Position numbers and translations under genes: made by a program. From the NCBI GenBank assembly GCA_029688995.1, contig JARULA010000002.1:1-64000 (forward strand): a DNA stretch of 64,000 bases, read 5' to 3'. The notes below the pieces were generated by a model. It ran no database searches. It was not told the DNA's origin and was given only the letters and a program-made list of their open reading frames with translations. Source of the DNA: Marinilabiliaceae bacterium ANBcel2. GTDB taxonomy: Bacteria; Bacteroidota; Bacteroidia; Bacteroidales; Marinilabiliaceae. The number at the start of each line of letters is the position of its first letter. Position 1 is the stretch's first letter. Positions 27,753 to 37,146 of the stretch are shown in pieces.

Positions 27753-28571
27753 CTATTTTATAGCTTTTATAAGTAATCCTGTTCCCTCTTTATGTGCAAT
27801 TATAACATCAAAATAGTTTAAAAGTGCAGCTATGGGAAAAACTATAAGATAGTAGAAAGGTAAAAAAATAAAAAAGAGTTTACTCTTATTGAGCATAATA
27901 ACAGGAATTTTCATCGTCATTTTCCATGATAACTTTCCGGGTTTTCCATAAGTATAACGCGCATAAACTTTTAAAAATCCTGCTTGTTTTAGTTTATCTC
28001 TAATATCGTCAATATTATAGCCGTCTCTAACATGTTCATCAATAAAGCCGGTAGCACCTTCCCCCTCATGATCATGAGCATCAGAACCTCCTTTATCCGA
28101 AGGAGTTGAAATAATAACAACTCCACCTTTACGGAGCGATAAAAAGAAATTTTTTATCACCTTTTCATCCTCCTCAATATGCTCCATCACATCAACCGAC
28201 AAAATAAGATCATAACCATTGGAGACAACATATCGTGTAAGATCTGCCACTTCAAATGAGACACGATGTGATAATCCAACTTTTGAAAAAAAGGTGTTAC
28301 ACTCCTCTACCTGCTCATCTTTTATATCGACTCCTTTAATATTAGCATTAGGAAACAAGCGCGCAATACGCCACACGTACTGCCCAAAGCCCGAGCCGGC
28401 ATCAAAAACCGTATGTAAATTAACACCCGCTTTTTTTAACGTTCTAAACTCTTTACGAAGATGCCATGCCCTTAACAGCAATAGATCGAGCAAGCCATAA
28501 AAGAGTTTGCGCATAAAGGGTGTTTTGTTAAAGAAGTATCCCAAACTTCTCTTTACAGGATCATACCTCAT
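27753..28571 (-). CDS. Class I SAM-dependent methyltransferase
   Basis: This is a 272-aa protein with a Rossmann methyltransferase fold. FDAGSGFGQYVWR (about residues 57-69) is motif I, VDIKDEQ binds the ribose hydroxyls, ILSVDVMEHIEEDE is the post-I/motif II strand, and GGVVIISTPS follows. The last 60 residues contain a hydrophobic stretch (about 225-255), so it may associate with the membrane. The substrate is unknown. The ATG at 28571 is preferred to the TTG one codon upstream. It lies 11 nt after rbfA and 39 nt before the LolC/E-type gene. Confidence 0.87.
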   Translation of the reverse strand: MRYDPVKRSLGYFFNKTPFMRKLFYGLLDLLLLRAWHLRKEFRTLKKAGVNLHTVFDAGSGFGQYVWRIARLFPNANIKGVDIKDEQVEECNTFFSKVGLSHRVSFEVADLTRYVVSNGYDLILSVDVMEHIEEDEKVIKNFFLSLRKGGVVIISTPSDKGGSDAHDHEGEGATGFIDEHVRDGYNIDDIRDKLKQAGFLKVYARYTYGKPGKLSWKMTMKIPVIMLNKSKLFFIFLPFYYLIVFPIAALLNYFDVIIAHKEGTGLLIKAIK

Positions 28572-28582
28572 CAAACTCCCCT

Positions 28583-28921
28583 CTACTCATTTAAAAGATC
28601 ATCAATACGCTGAACATAGTCCAGACTATCATCAATAAAAAATTGCAATTCAGGTATAATGCGTAACTGTTTACCTGTTCGCTTACCCAATAAAAAGCGA
28701 ATTCGCGAACCATCATCTACAATAGATGAGAAAACTTCATCCTTTTTTTCTCCGGGAAAAATACTTAAGTAAACTTTGGCATACCCCATATCGGGAGAGA
28801 CCCTAACTACAGAAACCGATACCATGGTTCCCATAAGAATATCATTCACCTCACTCCTGAAAATCTCGCTTAACTCCTTTTGAACAAGCCGGCTAACCTT
28901 CTTTTGTCTGGTTGAGTCCAT
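28583..28921 (-). CDS. rbfA: Ribosome-binding factor A
   Basis: RbfA is a KH-like cold-shock factor that binds the 30S subunit during late 16S rRNA maturation. The start DSTRQKKVSRLVQKELSEIF is typical, as are VSVVRVSPDMGYAKVYLSIF and the C-terminal 'PELQFFIDDSLDY' motif. The length of 112 aa is normal. It is the first gene of rbfA, methyltransferase, LolC/E-type permease. The pairing of rbfA with the permease recurs in Bacteroidota. Confidence 0.95.
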   Translation of the reverse strand: MDSTRQKKVSRLVQKELSEIFRSEVNDILMGTMVSVSVVRVSPDMGYAKVYLSIFPGEKKDEVFSSIVDDGSRIRFLLGKRTGKQLRIIPELQFFIDDSLDYVQRIDDLLNE

Positions 28922-28975
28922 AATCTAATCAATTTATTTTATGCGAAAATACGACTTTTAAACTGATTAAACGAT

Positions 28976-29008
28976 TAAAACTGCTATGAGTAGTTTTACT
29001 CATAGCAG
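28976..29008 (-). terminator. Terminator of the OFA-type MFS gene
   Basis: A perfect 12-bp stem (CTGCTATGAGTA/TACTCATAGCAG) with a 4-nt loop lies 8 nt after the stop codon on the minus strand and runs into TTTTAA. It separates this gene from rbfA. Confidence 0.88.
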
Positions 29009-29016
29009 CAATATAG

Positions 29017-30216
29017 TTAACTCTTTACAGGGGGCTTAACAGTTTTAACGATAAAAGCTCCAACAATAAGCATGATAGCAGCAACAATGTATGAGTAGTT
29101 ATAGCTGCCGGTTGCATCAGCTATAACTCCTCCCATAGTTCCTCCAACTATTCCGGCAATTCCCCATCCTGTAAAAATCATACCGTAATTAACTCCAAGA
29201 TTTTTCATCCCAAAGAAATCGGCAGTAATAGCAGGGAAGAGCGAAAAGAGTGCCCCATAAGCTAATCCGGCAACAGCAGTACCAAACATAAGAAGCGGAA
29301 CATCAACATAAAATCTAAAAAGGAACATATTTAGGGCCTGAACTAAAAACACAATAAGCAAACCTCTGGTACGGCCAACTTTATCTGAAAGATATCCACC
29401 ACCTACTCTTCCGGTTGCATTAAATATTGCTAAAACAGCAACCAAAATAAATCCGGCCTGCCAATCGGCCTGTACATTGGCAATACTTGCAATGTGAGCA
29501 ATAAGCATCAGTCCGGCTGTTGCACTTAAAAGATAGGTCATCCATAACAAATAGAAGCTTCTAAAACCAAAAAGCTCTCTCCAGGTATAATTTTCACTCT
29601 CTTTAACGGCAGGCTTGGATTTGTCCGAAGCAGGAATATAACCTGCAGGGGGATTTCTTAAAATTAAAGAGAAAATAATAAGGGTAACAAGTGATAATAT
29701 ACCCAAAAACAAAAAGGTGTAATCAACCCCGTTGCGATTAAGTAAAAACTCGGTTAAAGGAGCGATGTAGATGGCTGACAGACCAATACCGGCAACAACA
29801 ATACCAGCAATTAAACCTTTTTTTCGGGGCTCAAACCACTTAATAGCACAGGGCGTTGCAGCAGCATAAGCAAACCCCATTCCCAATCCGCTGATTACAC
29901 CAAAGGTGAGAGTCATAATAACAACTGAGCCCCCTGCAAAAGCAGATAATAAAAGTCCACTACCGAACAAAATACCGCCGGTAAGAGCAATAATTTTTGG
30001 TCCGTACTTATCCTGAAGTCGCCCACCAAAGATGGTAACAAAAGCAAGCAAAGCTACACAAACGGTATAAGGAAGTGAAGCTTCGGTATTACTCCAGCCA
30101 TCCTGCACTAAAGCCTCTTTTATTACGCCCCATGAATAGAGGATTCCCAGAATAAGATTAATCCCTAATGCTGCGATTGTAACAACCCAGCCCGAAACAT
30201 TTTTTGTACTACTCAT
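29017..30216 (-). CDS. OFA-type MFS transporter
   Basis: This is a 399-aa major facilitator protein with about 12 membrane helices. The sequence resembles the oxalate/formate antiporter (OFA) family: NLILGILYSWGVI in helix 1, GGRLQDKYGPKII in loop 2-3, GLGMGFAYAAATPCAIKWF in helix 5, and GRVGGGYLSDKVGRTRG in loop 8-9. OFA members often carry small carboxylates, but the actual substrate cannot be read. The ATG at 30216 is chosen; an ATG 13 codons upstream (30255) adds a polar stretch unlike the family. Monocistronic, with a strong terminator. Confidence 0.87.
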   Translation of the reverse strand: MSSTKNVSGWVVTIAALGINLILGILYSWGVIKEALVQDGWSNTEASLPYTVCVALLAFVTIFGGRLQDKYGPKIIALTGGILFGSGLLLSAFAGGSVVIMTLTFGVISGLGMGFAYAAATPCAIKWFEPRKKGLIAGIVVAGIGLSAIYIAPLTEFLLNRNGVDYTFLFLGILSLVTLIIFSLILRNPPAGYIPASDKSKPAVKESENYTWRELFGFRSFYLLWMTYLLSATAGLMLIAHIASIANVQADWQAGFILVAVLAIFNATGRVGGGYLSDKVGRTRGLLIVFLVQALNMFLFRFYVDVPLLMFGTAVAGLAYGALFSLFPAITADFFGMKNLGVNYGMIFTGWGIAGIVGGTMGGVIADATGSYNYSYIVAAIMLIVGAFIVKTVKPPVKS

Positions 30217-30316
30217 TTTAGTTTTTGTTTTGCAAGATTCAAAAAGATGAAACATTAAAATTAAAATTCAAAAGCAAACCGATAACAATTTTATCATTTA
30301 ATCAAAAAAACGCCCG

Positions 30317-30332
30317 AAAATATTAATATTTT
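30317..30332. repeat. 16-bp AT-rich palindrome upstream of the OFA-type gene
   Basis: AAAATATT/AATATTTT is a perfect palindrome, with another AAAATATT at 30336-30343. It lies about 100 bp upstream of the OFA-type gene and about 110 bp upstream of the divergent methyltransferase gene. It could be an operator, but in DNA this AT-rich chance is likely. Confidence 0.25.
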
Positions 30333-30444
30333 TCTAAAATATTGGTATAGAAGAGAAAAATCATAATCAAACTTAAAGCAATTATAAGTATAAAGGGATA
30401 TTGAAAGAGATCATACAAATTAATAACAGAGTAATCTTTTTTTA

Positions 30445-30452
30445 TATTTTTG
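30445..30452 (+). promoter_or_regulatory. -7 element upstream of the zinc-ribbon methyltransferase
   Basis: TATTTTTG matches TAnnTTTG and lies 31 nt before the start codon. There is no well-placed TTG further upstream. Confidence 0.45.
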
Positions 30453-30483
30453 CATAACTAATTAATTTAACCCTGTTTTAATA

Positions 30484-31185
30484 ATGAATTGTATCTTATG
30501 TAACAGAAAAATCAACAACAGTTTTACAACCCTGGAAAATATCCTTTTTCACAAATGTGATAACTGTATGCTGATTTTTAAAGACCCAAAAAACTTTCTG
30601 TCACCCGAATCAGAAAAAAAGCGTTATAAGGAGCATAATAACCAGCCTGATAACAAAGGATATGTTAACTTTCTATCAAAAGCTTTAGAACCAACCCTCC
30701 CTTTTTTAAAAGAGGCGATGTCGGGTCTCGATTTTGGATGTGGTCCCAATCCGGTATTAGCATCAATGATTAAAAAAAAGGGCTTTGAATGTGACCATTA
30801 CGATCCATTCTTTTATCCTGAACTACCCGATGAGCGAAAAGAATTTATATTTGCCACAGAATGCTTCGAGCATTTTTTTAACCCTGCAAACGAACTACAA
30901 CTTATTTCATCACTGCTTTGCCCATCCGGCACAATAACTATAATGACAAATCAATGGGATGAGAGCACCGATTTTAATTCATGGTATTACTTAAAAGATA
31001 ATACACACATAGCTTTTTATCATTCAGCCACTTTTGATTTTATCTGCAAAAAATTTGGCTTCTCTAAAGAGTATGATGATGGCGAAAGTGTAGTTGTTTT
31101 AAGCAAAAATGTTGTACACGAACCATACATCGAAGAGTCATCGGATATAACATGTATAAATAAAAAACAGGCAATAAAAGTATGA
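30484..31185 (+). CDS. SAM-dependent methyltransferase with N-terminal zinc ribbon
   Basis: The 233-aa protein starts with CILCNRKI and a second pair in HKCDNCMLIF (about residues 25-34), a four-Cys zinc-ribbon-like knuckle. A methyltransferase domain follows, with LDFGCGPNPVL near 82-92, HYDPFFYPE, and CFEHFFNPANEL near 130. Such zinc-ribbon/methyltransferase proteins are common in Bacteroidota, often with uncharacterised or sugar-modifying roles, and I cannot name a substrate. It is followed after 21 nt by the M3 peptidase gene, so co-transcription is possible. Confidence 0.82.
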   Translation: MNCILCNRKINNSFTTLENILFHKCDNCMLIFKDPKNFLSPESEKKRYKEHNNQPDNKGYVNFLSKALEPTLPFLKEAMSGLDFGCGPNPVLASMIKKKGFECDHYDPFFYPELPDERKEFIFATECFEHFFNPANELQLISSLLCPSGTITIMTNQWDESTDFNSWYYLKDNTHIAFYHSATFDFICKKFGFSKEYDDGESVVVLSKNVVHEPYIEESSDITCINKKQAIKV

Positions 31186-31206
31186 ACCAACTAAATTAAT
31201 TATAAA

Positions 31207-33312
31207 ATGAGACGTTTTACTTTATTTTTTTTAACATTAACAATTATGGTATCCTGTAGTGGTCCCCAAAAGGATAACCCCTTTTACAGTGAGTACGACA
31301 CCCCTTTTGGTGTACCTCCTTTTGATAAAATTGAAAACAGACATTTTCTTCCGGCCTTTAAAAAAGGAATTAGTCAGCAAGAAGCTGAAATTGCCGCGAT
31401 AATAGCTAACGAAGAGGAGCCTACATTTGAAAATACTCTTGCAGCACTTGATTACAGTGGTGCATTGCTTAATAAAGTCTCATCTGTATTTTACAATTTC
31501 AACTCGTCAAATACAGATGATGAGATTCAGCAAATTGCTCAGGAGATTGCTCCAAAGCTGTCAAAACACAGAGACAATATTAATTTAAACGCTCAACTAT
31601 TTGAAAGAATAGAAACAGTTTATACCCAAAAAGAGGAGCTCACCCTTAACCAGGAGGAGAAGATGCTTCTTCAGGAAACTTATGATGCATTTATAAGAAA
31701 CGGAGCAGGCTTAAGTGAAGATAAACAAGAGAGATACAGAGAGATCAATGAGAGGTTATCAGTTTTAACTTTAACATTTGGACAAAATGTTCTTAGCGAT
31801 GTAAACGATTTTAAACTTTTTATTGATAATAAAGAGGATCTTAAAGGATTGCCCCAATCGGTAATAGAATCTGCTGCAAATGCAGCAGCGGGCGAAGATC
31901 GTGAAGGTGAGTGGCTATTTACACTACACAACCCCAGTGTAATGCCATTTTTAACATATGCCAAAAATCGTGACTTAAGAGAGAAGATGAATCGCGCATA
32001 TATTTTACGAGGAGCCAATGATAATGAAAACAACAATCAGGATGTTATAAACGAGCTAACAGAACTCAGGTTAGAGCGCTCTCAATTACTTGGGCATAAC
32101 AACTATGCCGAGTTTGCTCTACAAAACAGAATGGCTGGTAATGTTGAAACAGTAGAAACATTTTTACATGATCTTTGGGAAGCAGCACTTCCGATTGCAA
32201 AAGAGGAAGCTAAGCTTCTGCAAGAATATATTTACAATGAAGGTCATGATTTTGACCTTAAATTTTGGGACTGGAGGTACTATGCCGAAAAAGTTCGCAA
32301 AAAGAAGTATGATCTTGATGAGGGTGAGATTAGCGAATATTTTGAAATAAACAATGTGCGAGATGGCATCTTTATGGTTGTTGAGAAACTATGGGGATTA
32401 ACTTTTGAAGAACGTTCTGAACTTCCTGTATATCATCCCGATGCTACTGCATGGGAAGTTTTTGATAATGATGGATCACATCTGGGAATTTTATATATGG
32501 ATATGCATCCTAGATCCAGTAAAAGAGGTGGAGCATGGATGAGCAGCTATCGTGTTCAGCATATTGAAGCAACCGATCAATATATCCATCCTATCATCAC
32601 AATAAACTGTAACTTTACAGAACCAAGTGGTAATAAGCCGGCACTACTCACTTTTGATGAGATGACAACATTCTTTCACGAGTTTGGACATGCTATTCAC
32701 GGTTTAATGTCTGATGTTCGCTTTAGATCTCTTGCAGGCACATCGGTTCCACGTGATTTTGTAGAGCTTCCTTCCCAAGTGTTAGAAAATTGGGCTACCC
32801 ACCCCGATGTCCTTAAAGAGTTTGCTGTTCACTATGAGACAGGAGAGACTATTCCGGATGATCTTATAGAAAGAATAGAGAATAGCGGCAATTTTAATCA
32901 GGGATTTGCTACTGTTGAATTTCTTGCATCAGCTCTTTTAGATATGGATTATCACACTAAGGAGGAGTACTCTCCTTTTGATGTTAATGATTTTGAGAAA
33001 GAGGTGCAACAGAGATATAATATGATGGATGAGATCTATTTTAGACATGGTAGTACTCATTTCCAGCACATCTTCTCAGGAGGATATTCAGCAGGATATT
33101 ACAGCTATATTTGGGCAGGGCGACTTGACGCAGATGCATTTGAAGCATTTGAAGAGACTGGCGATCTGTTTGATGCAACCATGGCAAGAAAATTTAGAGA
33201 AGAGATACTTGAAAGAGGTGGCACACGTGGTGCAATGGAAATGTATAAAGCATTCCGTGGCAAAGAGCCCGGTATTGAGCCTCTGCTTCGTCAAAGAGGA
33301 TTGATAGAGTAA
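31207..33312 (+). CDS. M3-family metallopeptidase lipoprotein (peptidyl-dipeptidase Dcp type)
   Basis: The 701-aa protein cleaves dipeptides or short peptides outside the cytoplasm. The N-terminus is a lipoprotein signal with lipobox Cys at residue 17 (TIMVSC). The zinc site HEFGH is at residues 491-495, with the third ligand Glu about 28 residues later in ELPSQVLENWA. The C-terminal Tyr/His-rich segment (FQHIFSGGYSAGYYSYIW) completes the M3 active site, and the NPFYSEYDTPFGVPPFDKI opening is typical of Dcp. Size is normal. A strong terminator follows. Confidence 0.93.
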   Translation: MRRFTLFFLTLTIMVSCSGPQKDNPFYSEYDTPFGVPPFDKIENRHFLPAFKKGISQQEAEIAAIIANEEEPTFENTLAALDYSGALLNKVSSVFYNFNSSNTDDEIQQIAQEIAPKLSKHRDNINLNAQLFERIETVYTQKEELTLNQEEKMLLQETYDAFIRNGAGLSEDKQERYREINERLSVLTLTFGQNVLSDVNDFKLFIDNKEDLKGLPQSVIESAANAAAGEDREGEWLFTLHNPSVMPFLTYAKNRDLREKMNRAYILRGANDNENNNQDVINELTELRLERSQLLGHNNYAEFALQNRMAGNVETVETFLHDLWEAALPIAKEEAKLLQEYIYNEGHDFDLKFWDWRYYAEKVRKKKYDLDEGEISEYFEINNVRDGIFMVVEKLWGLTFEERSELPVYHPDATAWEVFDNDGSHLGILYMDMHPRSSKRGGAWMSSYRVQHIEATDQYIHPIITINCNFTEPSGNKPALLTFDEMTTFFHEFGHAIHGLMSDVRFRSLAGTSVPRDFVELPSQVLENWATHPDVLKEFAVHYETGETIPDDLIERIENSGNFNQGFATVEFLASALLDMDYHTKEEYSPFDVNDFEKEVQQRYNMMDEIYFRHGSTHFQHIFSGGYSAGYYSYIWAGRLDADAFEAFEETGDLFDATMARKFREEILERGGTRGAMEMYKAFRGKEPGIEPLLRQRGLIE

Positions 33313-33343
33313 AGAGACTACTCTATAAATAGAAATATATATC

Positions 33344-33382
33344 AAGCTGAACCGATAATAAAATATCGGTTCAGCTTTTTTT
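33344..33382 (+). terminator. Terminator after the M3 peptidase gene
   Basis: A perfect 14-bp stem (AAGCTGAACCGATA/TATCGGTTCAGCTT) with a 6-nt loop is followed by seven T residues. The tract overlaps the stop codon of the convergent gene at 33381. Confidence 0.92.
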
Positions 33383-34289
33383 ATAATCCGCAACAGCGTG
33401 TTACCGCTTCATTATATGATAATCGTTTTACTCCCAGCTTTTCATCCAGATTGTTTTGACGGGCAACAATAGGAATCTTCATACTCTTAATCAGGTTAAG
33501 AGCCAAACAGTAAGATTTACCTGTTATAAGAGATATAAAAAGAGATGCCAACTGAGGAGGAACAAACGGCATGGTATAGATATACCTTTTAAGTCGGCGC
33601 ACCCTTGCATATCTCTTTAACATCTCTTTATAGCTTAAAACCCGGGGACCGCCTAAATCATAAGATTCATTAAAACAGTCACTGCGTAGTAATACCAATT
33701 TTAGATATTGAATAACATTAACAACCGAGACTGGCTGACTGGGAGTATTGAGCCATTCGGGACCAACGATCAAAGGAAACTTCTCAATTAAAGTACGAAT
33801 AATTTCAAAAGAGGCGCTGCCACAACCAACAATAATTCCGGCTTTTAAAGCAGTAAAAGGGATTGACCCACTTTTTAAAATCTCTTCAACTTTTTTGCGT
33901 GAAGCAAGATGCATTGACAATTGCTCTTCGTTGGCGATGGCGCCAAGATAGATAATATGCTTAGCTGAGGTTTGCTCTACAATTTTAAGAAAATTATAGG
34001 CTGTCTCTTTTTCAGACTTGTCAAATGTTTTTGTGTTAAGAGTTAAACTATGAATAAGATAGTAAGCAGCATCTATATCATTTATCTGCTCTTTAACATC
34101 ATAAGAAACCTCATCATCTTTTAAAAAATCCAGCTCCACAATAGAAACATTATGATGAGAATATATACCGGTGAACGGAAGCTTACTACGATTTCGAACT
34201 ACACATACAACTTTATGTCCATCTTCAAGTAAAGCCGGCAAAAGTTTTTTCCCAATATATCCGTTAGCTCCTGTAAGTAATATCTTCAT
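33381..34289 (-). CDS. NAD(P)-binding SDR-type protein (YbjT/NmrA-like)
   Basis: This is a 302-aa atypical short-chain dehydrogenase. ILLTGANGYIGKKLLPAL near residues 3-20 is the TGxxGxxG nucleotide site, VVRNRSK suggests NADP(H) preference, and YYLIHSLTL and IIYLGAIANE follow the extended NmrA/YbjT pattern. The classical Tyr-x-x-x-Lys pair is not evident (SRKKVEEIL stands in its place), so it may be a sensor or chaperone rather than an enzyme. The ATG at 34289 replaces the TTG one codon upstream. It converges on the M3 peptidase gene. Confidence 0.82.
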   Translation of the reverse strand: MKILLTGANGYIGKKLLPALLEDGHKVVCVVRNRSKLPFTGIYSHHNVSIVELDFLKDDEVSYDVKEQINDIDAAYYLIHSLTLNTKTFDKSEKETAYNFLKIVEQTSAKHIIYLGAIANEEQLSMHLASRKKVEEILKSGSIPFTALKAGIIVGCGSASFEIIRTLIEKFPLIVGPEWLNTPSQPVSVVNVIQYLKLVLLRSDCFNESYDLGGPRVLSYKEMLKRYARVRRLKRYIYTMPFVPPQLASLFISLITGKSYCLALNLIKSMKIPIVARQNNLDEKLGVKRLSYNEAVTRCCGL

Positions 34290-34356
34290 CAAATAATGTT
34301 TTAACTATTTCTGTTTAATGCCAAAATATACTAAAATTTTAAAACTATTTTTATAA

Positions 34357-34374
34357 CAAGAAGATTTTATCTTG
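34357..34374. promoter_or_regulatory. Inverted repeat in the promoter of the His-rich protein/receptor pair
   Basis: CAAGA-N8-TCTTG spans 34357-34374. It contains a tighter repeat AAGAT-TTT-ATCTT at 34361-34373. It covers the region about 8 to 25 nt upstream of the TATATTTG element, where a bound repressor would block polymerase. A metal-responsive regulator such as Zur or Fur is a guess from context; the sequence is not a known consensus. Confidence 0.3.
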
Positions 34375-34381
34375 AATTAAT

Positions 34382-34389
34382 TATATTTG
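34382..34389 (+). promoter_or_regulatory. -7 element of the His-rich membrane protein gene
   Basis: TATATTTG matches TAnnTTTG exactly, 14 nt before the start codon. The leader would be about 8 nt. Confidence 0.6.
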
Positions 34390-34403
34390 CAGGGGTAGAT
34401 GGT

Positions 34404-34781
34404 ATGGGATTAAGATTAAAGCAATATATATTACTGGCAACACTGCCACTATTTTTATGGTTGGGTTACAACAATGCAGCCAACTGGCACTATCATGTTA
34501 ATTCACAGGGTGCTATTGTAAAACATGCTCATCCCTATCAGCCCTCAAAGGATACATCATCTAACTGTCAGGAGCATAGTCACAGCAAGGCTGAATTTGC
34601 AATTCTGGCACTTTTATATACGTTTGCCGGACTGCTAACACTGTTCTTTTTAATTAATGCAATTAAAAAGGAGTGTCGGGAAAAAAAGATTTCTATAAAG
34701 AGCCAATTTTTTTTAAAATCTCTTTTCACAAAGGAGATACAACTTAGGGGCCCTCCACTATTTCAATACATTACATATTAA
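34404..34781 (+). CDS. Small His-rich membrane protein upstream of a TonB-dependent receptor
   Basis: The 125-aa protein has a hydrophobic segment at about residues 6-25, an extracytoplasmic loop with nine His residues and one Cys (NWHYHV, KHAHPYQ, NCQEHSHSK), a second membrane helix at about 65-88 and a basic tail ending in LRGPPLF. I know no functional name for this family. Small His-rich proteins next to ZnuD-like receptors occur in other Bacteroidota and suggest metal (zinc) handling. The gene has its own promoter, and the receptor starts 76 bp later on the same strand, so they are probably co-transcribed. Confidence 0.72.
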   Translation: MGLRLKQYILLATLPLFLWLGYNNAANWHYHVNSQGAIVKHAHPYQPSKDTSSNCQEHSHSKAEFAILALLYTFAGLLTLFFLINAIKKECREKKISIKSQFFLKSLFTKEIQLRGPPLFQYITY

Positions 34782-34857
34782 AATCGAGAGAATAGTTTGA
34801 TAGATAATTAAAACCTGTATCATTATTTATATACAGTTGTTTAAATGTGTTGTAATT

Positions 34858-37119
34858 ATGCGTAATATAAGAAATGTAAAAAAAATTTATACAGTAATAG
34901 TATCTCTGTTAATAGTTCAGATAGTAATTGGTAGTCCGGTAGATCAACGACCTGCCACAGATGCTAATGTATTTGGACATATAACGAATGCTGAGACCGG
35001 AGAGCACATCCCTTTTGTAAACGTGGTAGTTAAAGGAACAAGAATTGGAACTATAACTGATGCTTCGGGGCACTATATGCTTACAAATCTTCCCGAAGGA
35101 GAGTTAACCCTGGTAGCATCATCAATGGGTTATGAAAAAGAGAAAGTTGATGTAACTACTCAAGAGGAACGAACAGTAGAAGTTGATATAAGTATAAAAG
35201 AGTCAAGTATAACTCTTGCCGAAGTTGTCACCACAGCTTCACCAACTGCAACAGGATTCAGGTATCAGCCCGATGACTACTTTTCGGGAGAACAGATTCA
35301 ACGACGCAGTGAGCCATCATTTGGTGAGATGTTAAACGGAGAGCCGGGCGTCTCAATGAGAAGCTTTGGATCGGCTCCGGCCCGACCGGTAATCAGGGGT
35401 ATGGATGGAGATAGAATATTAGTACTGGAAAATGGTGAACGAATGGGAGATGTTTCAGAAACATCAGCCGACCACTCTATATCGCTTGACCCTTTGGCCG
35501 CGAGTCGAATAGAGGTAATACGAGGCCCTGCCAGTCTGCTATACGGCTCTAGCGCTCTGGGAGGAGTAATAAATTTAATGACTACAGATATTCCCGACAG
35601 ATGGGATCCCGGTTTAACAGGGGTAGTCTCTACACAAGGTGCAACAATGAACAATATGGGGGCAGGATTTGGACGGATAACCAGCGGAGGAGAAACCCAG
35701 GCATTTACAGGCAGAGTCGCCTACCGTAAAGCCGGTGACATAGAAACTCCCGACGGCAAAATGCCAAATACCTCAATGAGAAATTTTGACGCCTCTGCAG
35801 GTTGGGGTATAAATAACGATAATGTAACAGGAGGTTTAAGTTTCTCTATATCTGATCAAAATTTTGAAATCCCTGAATCTATGAATAATCCTGATGAGAC
35901 CGTAGAAATTCGAGCTCAGCGATATACACTTCAGGGACGTTTTGGAAAGGATATAGACCACAATTTTTTTAACGAGGCACAGTTAAGGTTTAACACATCT
36001 CACTTTTCACAGGATGAGATAGAGATAGAGACTTTACCCGATGGCTCAACCGATGAAGATACAGAACTTGAGTACGATCAATACTCTTTTAATTCAACAT
36101 TAACACTGCAACACAGACCCTATGGCATACTTGACAGGGGAGCATTAGGATTAAATATAAATGCGCAAAATCTTGAAATTGGAGGAGATGAAGCTTATAC
36201 TCCGGGCGAAAGAAGATTTTCAATTGCTGCATTCAGTTTTGAAGAGATTCCCCTTACCAATATGCTTAGACTACAGTTTGGGGTAAGACTCGACTATCAA
36301 TTTTCACAAACTGTATCTAATGAACTCTTCCCCGATATTAGTGTGACAAGAAACTCATTTAACTATTCAGGCTCTACGGGAATAAACATAAGACCCGCCG
36401 AAGGGGTAGAAATTGGTGCTCAGTTTGCACGTTCGCACCGAAATCCAATGGTTGAAGAGCTGTTCGCCGATGGCATCCACATTGGAGCAGGAGTTTACGA
36501 AAAAGGAGACTCTGATCTAAATGATGAAATTGGACATGGAGGAGACCTTTTTATAACCTATAAACGAGGAATATTTGAATTAGAGCTTACAGCTTTTATA
36601 AACAGCTTTTCAAACTACATTATTTTTCAACCAACAGAAGAAGAGCCAAAAGATGGGTATCCTGTTTTTGAATATGCCGATGGTAAAGCACGTTTACATG
36701 GAAATGAATTTTCAGCAACCATTAATCCCGCCGGCGGATTTAGTTTTAATACAGGTGTAGATTTTGTTAGGGGAAGACGAATAAGAGACAAGGAGCAAAA
36801 TGAAAATTTACCCTTTATACCACCCTTTAGAACAAGAGCCTCAGCTGAATATGATTTTGGAGAGGGATGGTTATCGGCAAATGTCAATATTGTTTCAAAG
36901 CAGAGCAAGGTTGCTTCGGGAGAAGATAGTACCGACGGCTATACTCTTACAGGATTTCAGGCAGGGTACAGATTAAATCACAGAGGAAATCATGTTGCTA
37001 TTCTCAGGGTTGAAAATGCTTTTAACGAAAGATACAGAGACCACCTCTCAAGAGTTGAAGATCGCAACTATATAATGCCGGGAAGAAATATCAATTTAAC
37101 TTATCGCTGTTTCTTTTAA
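34858..37119 (+). CDS. TonB-dependent receptor, ZnuD-like
   Basis: This is a 753-aa outer-membrane receptor. It has a signal peptide (about residues 1-26), a CarboxypepD-reg-like domain (about 38-125, VFGHITNAETGEHIPFVNV onward), a plug (about 140-245) and a 22-strand barrel ending in an aromatic residue. The plug segments SETSADHSISLDPLAA and IEVIRGPASLLYGSSALGGV closely follow the ZnuD/zinc-receptor group, so a metal or metallophore is the likely ligand. The ATG at 34858 is used because the frame upstream begins with TTG. It follows the His-rich membrane protein and ends at a bidirectional terminator. Confidence 0.9.
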   Translation: MRNIRNVKKIYTVIVSLLIVQIVIGSPVDQRPATDANVFGHITNAETGEHIPFVNVVVKGTRIGTITDASGHYMLTNLPEGELTLVASSMGYEKEKVDVTTQEERTVEVDISIKESSITLAEVVTTASPTATGFRYQPDDYFSGEQIQRRSEPSFGEMLNGEPGVSMRSFGSAPARPVIRGMDGDRILVLENGERMGDVSETSADHSISLDPLAASRIEVIRGPASLLYGSSALGGVINLMTTDIPDRWDPGLTGVVSTQGATMNNMGAGFGRITSGGETQAFTGRVAYRKAGDIETPDGKMPNTSMRNFDASAGWGINNDNVTGGLSFSISDQNFEIPESMNNPDETVEIRAQRYTLQGRFGKDIDHNFFNEAQLRFNTSHFSQDEIEIETLPDGSTDEDTELEYDQYSFNSTLTLQHRPYGILDRGALGLNINAQNLEIGGDEAYTPGERRFSIAAFSFEEIPLTNMLRLQFGVRLDYQFSQTVSNELFPDISVTRNSFNYSGSTGINIRPAEGVEIGAQFARSHRNPMVEELFADGIHIGAGVYEKGDSDLNDEIGHGGDLFITYKRGIFELELTAFINSFSNYIIFQPTEEEPKDGYPVFEYADGKARLHGNEFSATINPAGGFSFNTGVDFVRGRRIRDKEQNENLPFIPPFRTRASAEYDFGEGWLSANVNIVSKQSKVASGEDSTDGYTLTGFQAGYRLNHRGNHVAILRVENAFNERYRDHLSRVEDRNYIMPGRNINLTYRCFF

Positions 37120-37146
37120 AAAGAGAGTATAGATAAGAGCACTAAT

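Noticed and set aside
29017-30216. Oxalate or formate transporter function
   Set aside because: The family resemblance is real, but no oxalate or formate gene is adjacent, so I name only the transporter type.
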